Positions 34,725 to 43,201 of a stretch of 64,000 nt of DNA are shown here, piece after piece. The position numbers were made by a program, and so were the translations under genes. The stretch covers positions 14,771 through 78,770 of the forward strand of contig DEFJ01000015.1 in assembly GCA_002350725.1 (NCBI GenBank), in the 5' to 3' direction. The notes beneath the pieces are model-generated. The model saw only the letters and a program-made list of their open reading frames with translations. It made no database searches and was not told where the DNA came from. This DNA comes from Cyanobacteria bacterium UBA2855 (GTDB lineage: Bacteria; Cyanobacteriota; Vampirovibrionia; Gastranaerophilales; Gastranaerophilaceae). The stretch's first letter is position 1; every line of letters starts with the position of its first letter.

Positions 34725-34738
34725 ACTTGTGATATAAT
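34710..34738 (+). promoter_or_regulatory. Consensus promoter TTGACA-17-TATAAT
   Basis: Consensus -35 and -10 hexamers with ideal spacing start inside the last codons of the transferase gene. They drive a leader of about 175 bases before the 205-aa gene. The leader includes a hairpin (TTGAAGTTT/AAACTTCAA, about 34835-34862). Confidence 0.75.
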
Positions 34739-34922
34739 CACCCATGGATTTGATTACTCAGTTTTATGTAATTAAGGTTTAGTGTTTTAATTATCTAAAA
34801 TATTTAAGTGCAAATTCACCACATATACAGTTAATTGAAGTTTTTTAGTGTGAAACTTCAACACACACGGTGTATATGTACATAAGAGTGATAGAGATTA
34901 GTTAAGTAAAGGTTTATTAACT

Positions 34923-35540
34923 ATGGCAAGAGTAGAATCATTAAACACAAATGTTTACAGTCCTTATTCAGTATTTAATTCAATGGGTAAAGGCGTAGTT
35001 ATTGGCGGCGTTGCAGGTTATGCAGCAAAGTATATGTTACCGCTCAGCGAAGCTGAAAAGGATAATGAGTACAAAATTGTAACCGAAGAAATTAAAAGAC
35101 AAGCCGGCAGATCAAAAGGGATTCCGATTGAAGCTATAAGAAATCTTGAAACAAAAACTCCGGCTCAAGACGTATTTTTAAAGATGGTTGATGCAGGTTT
35201 AGATGCTTCTTTAGCTGATGAAAAAGCAGCATTAAACGGTATTGAAGGTGCTGCAAAAGGAAAAACACTTAAAGACAATATTGCATCAATAAAAAGATCT
35301 TTGAAAATGAATAAAATTATTAAAGAGGCAAATCTTGATGCAGACGGCTTGAAAGAATTGAAAAATATTATAGCTCAAGTCAATGAAAAAGCCAGAGTAA
35401 ATACTGAACACTTCTTAAAAAGTTATGACTCTGCTACAAAAGCTATGAAACGTCCGACCATTGCATTTGTTACTATGGGTGCAGTTGCAGGTTTCTTTGG
35501 CGGACTTATCCACAATGTTATTAAAGGTCAAAACGCTTAA
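34923..35540 (+). CDS. Unknown membrane-anchored helical protein, 205 aa
   Basis: Glycine-rich hydrophobic segments at about 22-42 and 178-197 probably cross or enter the membrane, flanking a charged helical body (about 45-175). No family is recognised. The N-terminus (MARVESLNTNVYSPYSVF) resembles the Asn/Ser-rich leaders of other unknowns here, but has no F-G motif. It has a strong promoter and a long leader. AAAGG precedes the ATG by about 10 bases. Abundant expression is inferred from the promoter. Confidence 0.65.
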   Translation: MARVESLNTNVYSPYSVFNSMGKGVVIGGVAGYAAKYMLPLSEAEKDNEYKIVTEEIKRQAGRSKGIPIEAIRNLETKTPAQDVFLKMVDAGLDASLADEKAALNGIEGAAKGKTLKDNIASIKRSLKMNKIIKEANLDADGLKELKNIIAQVNEKARVNTEHFLKSYDSATKAMKRPTIAFVTMGAVAGFFGGLIHNVIKGQNA

Positions 35541-35600
35541 CCTATCGGCGTTTTGATGTGTTCTACAAAGGCTCTCGGAGAAAACTCTCGGAGGGTTTTT
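35530..35600 (+). terminator. Two terminator-like hairpins after the 205-aa gene
   Basis: AAAACGC/GCGTTTT (35530-35554) overlaps the stop codon. A second, imperfect stem (CTCTCGGAG...CTCTCGGAG) with a TTTTTT tail follows at about 35572-35600. Confidence 0.55.
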
Positions 35601-35683
35601 TGTTATGTATTTTTTTCTATAATTTTATGCCTCATTTGATTTTTTATGATAGTATAAGTAGATGGATAATACGTGGAGAGAAT

Positions 35684-38428
35684 ATGGCGAAAATATCTGT
35701 AATTGTTCCTGTTTATAATGATTGTGTATACATAAAACGTTGTTTGGACTCATTAATTAACCAAACATATAGAGATTTAGAAATTATTGTTGTAGACGAT
35801 GGTTCAACAGATGATACACCAAAAGTTTTAGAAGAATACGCTCAAAAAGATAATCGCATAAAAGTAATTACACAAGCTAATGCAAAACTTGGTGCGGCAA
35901 GAAATACAGGTATAAAAGCAGCAACAGGAGAGTTTATATCTTTTGTTGATAGTGACGATTGGGTTGATACAGATTATTATGAATTTTTATATAATGCAAT
36001 AACTAAAAACAATTCAGAAATAGCTGTATCATCTTCAATAAGAGAAAAAGCCTCCGGACATTATACATACTGTCTTAAATATGATGAAGAAAAAACCTAT
36101 ACCGATAAAGATGAGATTATAAAAGCATTAAAAATGCCACCTTACTGGTTTGTTTGGGGCAGACTTTATAAAAGAGAAATTTTAAATGATATATGGTTTG
36201 AAGAAGGAGTATTTTTTGAAGATGCCGGGTATACCGCAAAAATTGTAGACAAACTTCAAAATATTACAGTTGTACCTAATATTAAATATCACTATTTTTC
36301 TAATCCTAATTCAATATTAAAATCAAAAGGTTCTCTTGCAAAAAGCATGGATCAAGTTAATTCTATGTGGAATACTATAAATTTTGCAAAAGAACACAAT
36401 ATAAATTTAAAAGAGATAACCATATATAAAGACAGGCATTTGTTATACACAACAAAATATTATGCTAACAGAAAAGAATTTTATTTATTCGGTATAAAAG
36501 TTTATACAAAATATGAAGAATTTAATAATACAAAAACCTTTGTAATATTTAATACTTCATGTTTTGGGGATGTATTAGTTTGCAATACATTATGCCAAAA
36601 TATTAAAATGGCATATCCTGATTCAAAAGTAGTTTTTGTTGTTGATAAACCGTTTTATGATGTTGCAAAATGTCAAAAGGATGTAGATGACGTAATTGTA
36701 TACGATAAAAAAGGTATTCACAAAGGATTAGGCGGGATTATTAAATTTGCAAAAGATTTTCCTTACAAAAAACCGTTTGCTACTTTTAACACATACGGTA
36801 ATGCCAGAAATAATGTAATTGCAAAATTAATAGGTGCACAATATCCGATCATCGGAAAACGTGTCCGTGGAAGAAATATTACAATGCAGGAGGCGCATAC
36901 AGCTCTATTTAAACAATTTACAAATAAAAATTTGCAAAATTTTCCAATCAAATGCTATGCTGACGAAAATCTTCCCGAACATTTAAAGGAATTAATGCCA
37001 AGATGGAACAGATATATTGCATTGTGCGTACTGACAAAAAACCCTCCAAAAGATATGCCGTTTATGACTGCGGTTGAATTGATTAATAAAATTAATTACT
37101 TTGGGTATAAAGCCGTAATTGTCGGAACAGGGGATAATACAGTTCAATACGCACAAGAGCTTGAGAATGTCGGTTGTAAATTTATAAATCTGGTAAATAA
37201 GACATCAATACCGGAATTAGGTAGTGTATTAAAAAAATGTGAAGCATTAATCAGTGTTGATACAGGGACAATGCACTACGGTTATGCCCTTGGAGTGCCT
37301 ACTACAGCAGTTTTCTATGAAAAGATTACTCTACCTCAATGGGCACCAAATCCGAATGTATATAATACTGTTCTGATTAGAGAAAATCAAACTGCAGAAA
37401 ATATTTTTGATAAAACACAAAAACTCATAAAAGGGACTTTGGATAAAGACAGAAAAGAAATTGCAATATGCTTTGGTTGTGACAACAAATATGTTCAACA
37501 TATGGCTGCCACAATGTCTTCTATCCTAAAAAATAAACACGAAGAAGAGTATATTAAATTTTATGTTATAGACGGTGGAATCTCTGCTGCAAACAAAAGA
37601 AAATTAGCTTATTTTGAAAAAAAATATACATGTAATATTACATATGTAAAACCTGATTTAGAGAAACTAAAAAATTGCAATACCTTTAAAGGTGACTACA
37701 TTTCTATTGCTGCATATTACAGGCTTTTAATTCCTGAGTTAATTCCGAATGAGGACAGGGTATTGTATTTAGATTGCGATATTATTGTGAGGAAACCGCT
37801 ATCTGACTTATTCTATAAGCATTTTGAAAACAATTTGGTACTAGGGGTCGTGGATGTATCATTAAAAGAGCATTCCAAAAGGCTAAATGTTGAAAAATAC
37901 ATAAACAGTGGAGTGTTACTATTAAACTGCAAAAAAATGCGGGAAGAAAATTCTGTTGAAAAAATTATTGATTGGATAAATAACAATCAGGATAAAATCG
38001 AATGCCACGATCAGGATGTAATTAATGCGGTATTTGCCGGCAAGGTAGATTACGTGGAAAACATATATAATGCTCAGGTTAAAAAATTACACGATACAAT
38101 TTTCAGTGGTATAAAAGACCCTGCAATATTACATTTTATATCACCTAAAAAACCATGGATTTATTGGAAACCGCTTAATTCAACTCATTGGTCATACGTA
38201 TATTTTGATGCATTAAAGGATACTCCGTGGGATGATTTTATAAAAGAATACATGAAAAAAGCTTTGTGCATATTGCCGCTTAGAATATTTTATCCGTACG
38301 GAATTACCCGTAAAATTGTCAGATGGATTTTTTCTCTGACAAATTCTCCCGATAGAAAACACAAGTTATTAACCATTTTGGGCATAAAATTTAAATTTAA
38401 AAAGGATAGAGTTATCAATGAGCAGTAA
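35684..38428 (+). CDS. Three-domain glycosyltransferase GT2-GT9-GT8
   Basis: A 914-residue protein fuses three transferases. Residues 1-230 are GT2 (ISVIVPVYND, VVDDGSTDDT, VDSDDW). About 275-590 is GT9-like, related to heptosyltransferases (FNTSCFGDVLVCN, then SVDTGTMHYGYALGVPT). About 595-860 is GT8 (ICFGCDNKYVQHM, LYLDCDIIVRKPL with DxD, SGVLLLNC, HDQDVIN). It would add several sugars to a lipid-linked or LPS-core glycan. I chose 35684 because GGAGAG precedes it and the GT2 fold begins there; upstream codons to 35558 are unconvincing. It overlaps the DUF4422 gene by 11 bases. Confidence 0.88.
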   Translation: MAKISVIVPVYNDCVYIKRCLDSLINQTYRDLEIIVVDDGSTDDTPKVLEEYAQKDNRIKVITQANAKLGAARNTGIKAATGEFISFVDSDDWVDTDYYEFLYNAITKNNSEIAVSSSIREKASGHYTYCLKYDEEKTYTDKDEIIKALKMPPYWFVWGRLYKREILNDIWFEEGVFFEDAGYTAKIVDKLQNITVVPNIKYHYFSNPNSILKSKGSLAKSMDQVNSMWNTINFAKEHNINLKEITIYKDRHLLYTTKYYANRKEFYLFGIKVYTKYEEFNNTKTFVIFNTSCFGDVLVCNTLCQNIKMAYPDSKVVFVVDKPFYDVAKCQKDVDDVIVYDKKGIHKGLGGIIKFAKDFPYKKPFATFNTYGNARNNVIAKLIGAQYPIIGKRVRGRNITMQEAHTALFKQFTNKNLQNFPIKCYADENLPEHLKELMPRWNRYIALCVLTKNPPKDMPFMTAVELINKINYFGYKAVIVGTGDNTVQYAQELENVGCKFINLVNKTSIPELGSVLKKCEALISVDTGTMHYGYALGVPTTAVFYEKITLPQWAPNPNVYNTVLIRENQTAENIFDKTQKLIKGTLDKDRKEIAICFGCDNKYVQHMAATMSSILKNKHEEEYIKFYVIDGGISAANKRKLAYFEKKYTCNITYVKPDLEKLKNCNTFKGDYISIAAYYRLLIPELIPNEDRVLYLDCDIIVRKPLSDLFYKHFENNLVLGVVDVSLKEHSKRLNVEKYINSGVLLLNCKKMREENSVEKIIDWINNNQDKIECHDQDVINAVFAGKVDYVENIYNAQVKKLHDTIFSGIKDPAILHFISPKKPWIYWKPLNSTHWSYVYFDALKDTPWDDFIKEYMKKALCILPLRIFYPYGITRKIVRWIFSLTNSPDRKHKLLTILGIKFKFKKDRVINEQ

Positions 38429-39272
38429 AACAAAGGTTCTTGTTGCATACCATAAAAAGGATAAACTTTTTAAAAACGAAGTATTGTTTCCTATCCATTT
38501 AGGAAGAGAAATATCTTTTGAAAAAACGAAGGACGGTAAACTTTCAGAACAAGATTATGACTGGCTCATAAACAATATGGCAGGAGATAATACAGGTGAA
38601 AATATTTCCGATAAAAACAGATTTTTAAATGAAATGACGGGTATTTATTGGGCTTGGAAAAATTATAACGAGCTTGGGAATCCTGATTATATCGGATTAA
38701 ATCACTACCGCCGTTTTTTTAAAATCAATTATTCAAATTTAACAAAATATTTTAAAGATTATGACTTTATCAAATTATCATCACCTGCTTTTAAAGAGGG
38801 AATTAGAGCGGAGTGGGATAATTGTGCAAAATTAAATAATCTTGACCCATATGATTTTGAAAGATTTTGCGACTTATATAAGAATATTTATCCATATGAT
38901 TTTGAAAAATTTAACAACTATATAAACAGCGAAAACCATGGCGGTTTGATGAATTTATTCATAATGAAAAAGGAAGATTTCTTTAAATATTGCGAATGGA
39001 TTTTTCCGCTATTATTTGAAATGGAAAAAACATTTGATACAACAAATCGAACAATAGGAATGATAGCCGAACGATTAACCGCATATTATTTACAAAAGCT
39101 TGAAGATAATGGGGAAAAACCTTTATGTACAAGATTAGCGGACGAACCTCCTGAAATTAGCTTGAGATTTCTTTTATCAAGAATATTTAATATACGCAAA
39201 AAAGAACAATCCGGCGGACATAAACACATTAAACTCACTATATTTGGGGTTGTTTTAAATATAAGGCATTAA
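38418..39272 (+). CDS. DUF4422 glycosyltransferase-like protein
   Basis: The 284-residue protein opens KTKVLVAYHKKDK and has FLNEMTGIYWAWKN and DYIGLNHYRRFF, the hallmarks of DUF4422, a family found in capsule and LPS clusters. The domain fills the protein to about residue 245, followed by a basic tail. It is coexpressed with the trifunctional glycosyltransferase, whose end it overlaps; both probably build the same surface glycan. Confidence 0.85.
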   Translation: MSSKTKVLVAYHKKDKLFKNEVLFPIHLGREISFEKTKDGKLSEQDYDWLINNMAGDNTGENISDKNRFLNEMTGIYWAWKNYNELGNPDYIGLNHYRRFFKINYSNLTKYFKDYDFIKLSSPAFKEGIRAEWDNCAKLNNLDPYDFERFCDLYKNIYPYDFEKFNNYINSENHGGLMNLFIMKKEDFFKYCEWIFPLLFEMEKTFDTTNRTIGMIAERLTAYYLQKLEDNGEKPLCTRLADEPPEISLRFLLSRIFNIRKKEQSGGHKHIKLTIFGVVLNIRH

Positions 39273-39304
39273 TTACTTTCCACGTTAACTTTAAATAATA
39301 AAAA

Positions 39305-39571
39305 TTATGCAAAGTGCTGAAAAGAACTAATAGCTCGTTCAAACATTGTCATCACAGGTTTACAGATTTTATTGTTTTTATTCAATATTGGAGCTAATCT
39401 ATCTGCCATATTCAATAAGAATATAGATAATGAATTCAAGTTTACATCCTTAGTTATATATTGTGCGTGATCAGAGACAAGCGGAGTTGTTACCAAAGCA
39501 TTTTTACATAGCATTACGCTATTTCTTCTTCTGATAGGTATATTACATGCTGCCGTTATTCTTACACACAT
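39305..39571 (-). CDS. Unknown protein, 88 aa
   Basis: A basic, Cys-containing protein (MCVRITAACNIPIRRR) with a short hydrophobic region near residue 55. No family is recognised. I chose the ATG at 39571 because GGAGGAG precedes it with good spacing; the in-frame ATG at 39595 lies before that site. The low complexity and small size keep confidence moderate. Confidence 0.5.
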   Translation of the reverse strand: MCVRITAACNIPIRRRNSVMLCKNALVTTPLVSDHAQYITKDVNLNSLSIFLLNMADRLAPILNKNNKICKPVMTMFERAISSFQHFA

Positions 39572-39860
39572 GGGGACTCCTCCACTATTGAACAATTGTC
39601 TTTTTTACACTTCTATTTTCTATACTACTTTATAAAATTTAGTTGTCAAATATCACACAATTTTTAAAATAATGTATAGCACTATTTTAGCCATCAATTT
39701 ATAATATGAAATCCATCAAAAGATTGAATTGTTTCTGTAAAAATAGTTTTTACAAACTTTTTTCAGAATATACATTATTTGAATTTAATACACCCGAAAA
39801 TGACGTATCGCTATTTTATTATAAAATTGTTATTTGAAAGAAACAAACGAGGTAAACATT

Positions 39861-40235
39861 ATGAACAAAATAGAAAGAGTTGAAAAAGAATATAAAAAAG
39901 CAATAAAAGTTAATCCTACAAATTCATCTTTATATAACGACTACGCTGTATTTTTAAGTAAATACAGAAAAGACTTGGAATCATCATTAAAATACTTAAA
40001 TCTTGCCCTTAAACTAAACCCTGAAAATAAAATATTCAAATCAAACCTGAACAAAATTATAAAACAGCAAGAAATAAAAATTCAGCGTCGCCATAACATA
40101 TTTTTGCTATTTATAATCGGAGTAATGCTTTGGATAGGGTACGAGGGCTATACAAATTTTTTAAATTTATTAACTCTTTTTGTTCTTGCTCAAACAGTTT
40201 TAAATTACCCCAAAACTCTCTACAATGATAACTAA
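39861..40235 (+). CDS. Small TPR-like membrane protein
   Basis: About 124 residues. The N-terminal half is one to two TPR-like helices (YNDYAVFLSKYRKDLESSLKY, then LNLALKLNPENK). The C-terminal half holds two predicted membrane helices (about 76-95 and 97-115). GAGG precedes the ATG at 39861; nine upstream codons are probably untranslated. A strong terminator follows at 40294. Confidence 0.6.
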   Translation: MNKIERVEKEYKKAIKVNPTNSSLYNDYAVFLSKYRKDLESSLKYLNLALKLNPENKIFKSNLNKIIKQQEIKIQRRHNIFLLFIIGVMLWIGYEGYTNFLNLLTLFVLAQTVLNYPKTLYNDN

Positions 40236-40293
40236 TTAACCTTAAAAATCCTCCGATTTGGGGATAATTTCCAATCATATTATGTCCACTTAT

Positions 40294-40320
40294 TCCGAAT
40301 TAAAAAAATTCGGATTTTTT
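40294..40320 (+). terminator. Rho-independent terminator
   Basis: TCCGAATT/AATTCGGA stem over a five-base loop, then a run of T. Confidence 0.85.
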
Positions 40321-40420
40321 TATTTTGTAACAATTTGTTTACATAAAAGAAAAAAACCTAAAGTTCTAATTTAAAAATCCGTACCAAATATTACAAGGTT
40401 AGATTACCAAGGAGAAGAAA

Positions 40421-40555
40421 ATGTATAAATATGCAATATGGCCGGGTGCCTACAGTTTTAAAAACGAAATAGGTCTATTTCTTGAATTTTTCAAAGATAA
40501 ATTAAATGACCTTATAAAACAGATTGAAGAAACAGAAAAAGCCATTGGACAATAG
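40421..40555 (+). CDS. Small unknown protein, 44 aa
   Basis: A 44-codon frame with a good AAGGAGAAG ribosome site three bases before the ATG. The product is amphipathic and helical in its second half (FFKDKLNDLIKQIEETEKAI), with an aromatic start. A terminator at 40627 follows. The clean ribosome site and terminator support translation. Function unknown. Confidence 0.55.
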   Translation: MYKYAIWPGAYSFKNEIGLFLEFFKDKLNDLIKQIEETEKAIGQ

Positions 40556-40626
40556 GTTTTAGCTGTTCGATTAGGATATGAGAAAGAGATAAATACTAAC
40601 TAACCTAAATTTACTTATGTGGTTCT

Positions 40627-40648
40627 GACCGGCAAGTCCGGTCTTTTT
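40627..40648 (+). terminator. Rho-independent terminator
   Basis: GACCGG/CCGGTC stem with a short loop and TTTTT tail, 70 bases after the 44-aa gene. Confidence 0.85.
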
Positions 40649-40664
40649 GTTGTATTTATAAAAA

Positions 40665-40691
40665 ATTGTCTTTGCGTTAAGCAAAGACAAT
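40665..40691 (-). terminator. Terminator of the stator-like operon
   Basis: ATTGTCTTTGC and GCAAAGACAAT form an 11-bp stem with a T run on the minus strand, just beyond the 134-aa gene. Confidence 0.8.
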
Positions 40692-40700
40692 CATTTGAAT

Positions 40701-41105
40701 TTATCTATTATAATTATCCTTGTCATCCGGTTTCTTTTTCTTTTTGAGTTCGTCGATATCCTCTAAGTCTTGAGAATCAATAGAAGCTTTATCCTTATTT
40801 GCCATATCTTTCCACGCTTCTTTAAGGCTATCCATAACCCCTACACGCGCAAACCAGCGAGAAATATATCTCTCATCAGGACCTAAAGAACCTGTTAAAC
40901 GTTGCTGAGTAGTTAAACTGTATTTTGCCTCAGATACAGCAATCTGAATTATGACATGCGGTTGAGGATCAGACGCCGGATCCATAGAGATTTTCATATT
41001 ATTATATCTTTCTTCTCTGAAACTTCTGGAATTACTCGCATCGCTATTCATATCTTTAATTAAGTCTTTTAATGCTCGACCAAGCTCATTAAATGATTTA
41101 CCCAT
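40701..41105 (-). CDS. Unknown protein, last gene of stator-like operon
   Basis: A 134-residue hydrophilic protein with no signal peptide. A helical N-terminus, a central strand-rich segment (HVIIQIAVSEAKYSLTTQQRL) and a highly charged Lys/Asp tail are visible. No family is recognised. It lies 23 bases after the UPF0210 gene in the same direction, with AGGGAG upstream, and before the operon's terminator. Confidence 0.6.
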   Translation of the reverse strand: MGKSFNELGRALKDLIKDMNSDASNSRSFREERYNNMKISMDPASDPQPHVIIQIAVSEAKYSLTTQQRLTGSLGPDERYISRWFARVGVMDSLKEAWKDMANKDKASIDSQDLEDIDELKKKKKPDDKDNYNR

Positions 41106-41128
41106 TTTATCATCTCCCTCTTTTACTA

Positions 41129-42496
41129 CTAATTATTTAAACTGTGTATTGGTGCAGGAATCCGTCCGCCATGTTTTACAAAATTTTCTGACGACAATTC
41201 TTTTACCTTCATTATAGGTGCTTCACCCAAAAGTCCGCCAAAATATATTTTATCACCGACATTTTTTCCGATAGCAGGAATTATTCTAACCGCAGTAGTT
41301 TTTTTATTAATCATACCGATTGCCATTTCATCCGCAATCAATCCCGCAATGGTAGAAACAGGGGTATCTCCTGAGATTGCAACCATGTCTATACCAACTG
41401 AACATACACAAGTCATAGCTTCAAGTTTATCAATTGATAAAAATTCATTTTCCGCAGCCTCAATCATTCCCGCATCTTCCGAAACAGGAATAAATGCGCC
41501 TGACAAACCTCCAACATGAGATGATGCCATAACTCCACCTTTTTTAACAGCATCATTTAGCATTGCTAAAGCAGCAGTAGTCCCATGTGCTCCTGCATGC
41601 TCTAATCCCATTGCCTGAAAAATCCCCGCAACACTATCACCGACAGCAGGTGTCGGAGCCAAAGATAAATCTACAACGCCAAATGGTACTCCTAATCTTT
41701 TTGCTAATTTTTTACCTACTAATTCTCCCGTGGATGTTATTTTATAGGCTGTTTGCTTTATACAATTTGCAATTGCACTAAAATCAGCATCTTGCGGTAA
41801 ACTTTCTATTGCAGCTCTAACAACTCCGGGTCCTGATACTCCGACATTTAAAGCGCATTCGGGTTCTCCATAACCGCAGTATGCGCCTGCCATAAACGGA
41901 TTATCACTTGCAGAATTACAAAAACATACTAATTTTGCAGCTCCAATACTGTTTTTATCTGCAGTCATTTCAGCAGCTTTTTTAATAGTTTCTGCCATCA
42001 GTAAAACCGCATCCATATTTATACCGGCTTTTGAACTTGCAAGATTTATTGAAGAGCATAATCTTTCAGTCTTAGCTAATGCCTCAGGAATACTTTCGAT
42101 AAGTAACTTGTCCCCCTTTGTAAATCCCTTTTCTACCAGTGCGGAAAATCCGCCTATAAAATTCACCCCTACTTCAGCGGCAACATCATCAAGAGTTTTA
42201 GCTATTTTTACATAATCAGGATTTTCGCAAGCCTCTCCTATTAATGAAATTGGAGTAACTGATATTCTTTTATTAATAATTGGAATTGAATAATCATTTT
42301 CCAAATCTTGAGCATATTCAACAAGATTTGATGCATATTTTTTAATCTTATTACGTATATTTTGGCAAAGAACATCTACATCGTTGTGTATACAATCACG
42401 CAAACTGATAGCTAAAGTAACAGTCCTGATATCAAGATTGTGAAGCTTTACCATATTAATTGTTTCTAATATAAAATTCTCGTTAATTTCCGCCAA
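41129..42496 (-). CDS. UPF0210 (DUF711) protein
   Basis: A 455-residue cytoplasmic protein of the UPF0210/PFL family, known from many bacteria and archaea but without proven function. Typical family segments are visible: ETINMVKLHNLDIRTVTL at the start, FIGGFSALVEKG, FMAGAYCGYGEPE, NVGVSGPGVVRAAIE, FGVVDLSLAPTPAVGDSV and ISGDTPVSTIAG. It often neighbours an ACT-domain protein elsewhere; here it overlaps the OmpA/MotB-like gene by 14 bases, so it is coexpressed with the stator pair. Confidence 0.85.
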   Translation of the reverse strand: MAEINENFILETINMVKLHNLDIRTVTLAISLRDCIHNDVDVLCQNIRNKIKKYASNLVEYAQDLENDYSIPIINKRISVTPISLIGEACENPDYVKIAKTLDDVAAEVGVNFIGGFSALVEKGFTKGDKLLIESIPEALAKTERLCSSINLASSKAGINMDAVLLMAETIKKAAEMTADKNSIGAAKLVCFCNSASDNPFMAGAYCGYGEPECALNVGVSGPGVVRAAIESLPQDADFSAIANCIKQTAYKITSTGELVGKKLAKRLGVPFGVVDLSLAPTPAVGDSVAGIFQAMGLEHAGAHGTTAALAMLNDAVKKGGVMASSHVGGLSGAFIPVSEDAGMIEAAENEFLSIDKLEAMTCVCSVGIDMVAISGDTPVSTIAGLIADEMAIGMINKKTTAVRIIPAIGKNVGDKIYFGGLLGEAPIMKVKELSSENFVKHGGRIPAPIHSLNN

Positions 42497-43184
42497 AATT
42501 CATTCCGAGCATAGTAGCCAAGCTCGATCCTTTCACTTTTAATTTTAATTCAACTCTTCTGCTTTTTGAAAAATCCTCAGCACCGGTTCCGTCATACACA
42601 GGAGCGGAGAAGGAACGACCTTCTACGATAAGCATTTTCCTTAAATCTTTATCGTACTTTCTGTTATATCTGGTTTTTAATAACATGTAATCTTGAACGG
42701 CGTAAGCACGTTGTAAACTTAAAAACATGTTTCTCTGAAATTGTTCATTTACCGTTTTTGCATCTCTAAAAGTCTGTGTATCTGTATGACCTTGGACGAT
42801 AATATTATCAATACTTCTAGCTGTTGCCTCATTTTGAAATACCGTATCAAAATATATCGGAGTAAATTTATCAAGGAATTTTTTACCTTTTTCAGATAGC
42901 CGATAACTTCCTACATCAAACAACTCTACATCGGAAATTTTAACGCTACCAAACATATCAACTTCAGCATCAATTTTTTCAACTTTAAGTTTTTCGGCAA
43001 GTTCTTTAGCGGTTTCTTGTTGTTGTTGCTGCTGCTTTACGGTTGCTTGAGTAAATCCTGTCATAGCCAAAATAAACAGCGTCATAAATACAATACAAAG
43101 ACCCAACATCAAGTCTGACATTGTTGTCCAGAATATATTATCAGCACCTTCTTCTTTTACTCCGCCTTTTTTATGTATTGCCAT
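42483..43184 (-). CDS. ZorB/MotB-like stator subunit with OmpA domain
   Basis: A 233-residue protein. After a short cytoplasmic start, one membrane helix (about 23-45, TMSDLMLGLCIVFMTLFILA) carries an Asp at its N-terminal end, as in MotB/ZorB/ExbD-type proton channels. A Gln-rich linker and an OmpA-like peptidoglycan-binding domain follow (IIVQGHTDTQTF, RAYAVQDYML, SKSRRVELKL). It pairs with the five-helix-like protein upstream, 17 bases away. It would anchor a proton-driven motor to peptidoglycan. Confidence 0.75.
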   Translation of the reverse strand: MAIHKKGGVKEEGADNIFWTTMSDLMLGLCIVFMTLFILAMTGFTQATVKQQQQQQETAKELAEKLKVEKIDAEVDMFGSVKISDVELFDVGSYRLSEKGKKFLDKFTPIYFDTVFQNEATARSIDNIIVQGHTDTQTFRDAKTVNEQFQRNMFLSLQRAYAVQDYMLLKTRYNRKYDKDLRKMLIVEGRSFSAPVYDGTGAEDFSKSRRVELKLKVKGSSLATMLGMNFGGN

Positions 43185-43201
43185 TTTCTATCACCTGCCA
43201 A

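Noticed and set aside
35558..35683. A 42-residue N-terminal extension of the three-domain glycosyltransferase
   Set aside because: It has no ribosome site and precedes the conserved GT2 start; the ATG at 35684 has GGAGAG upstream.
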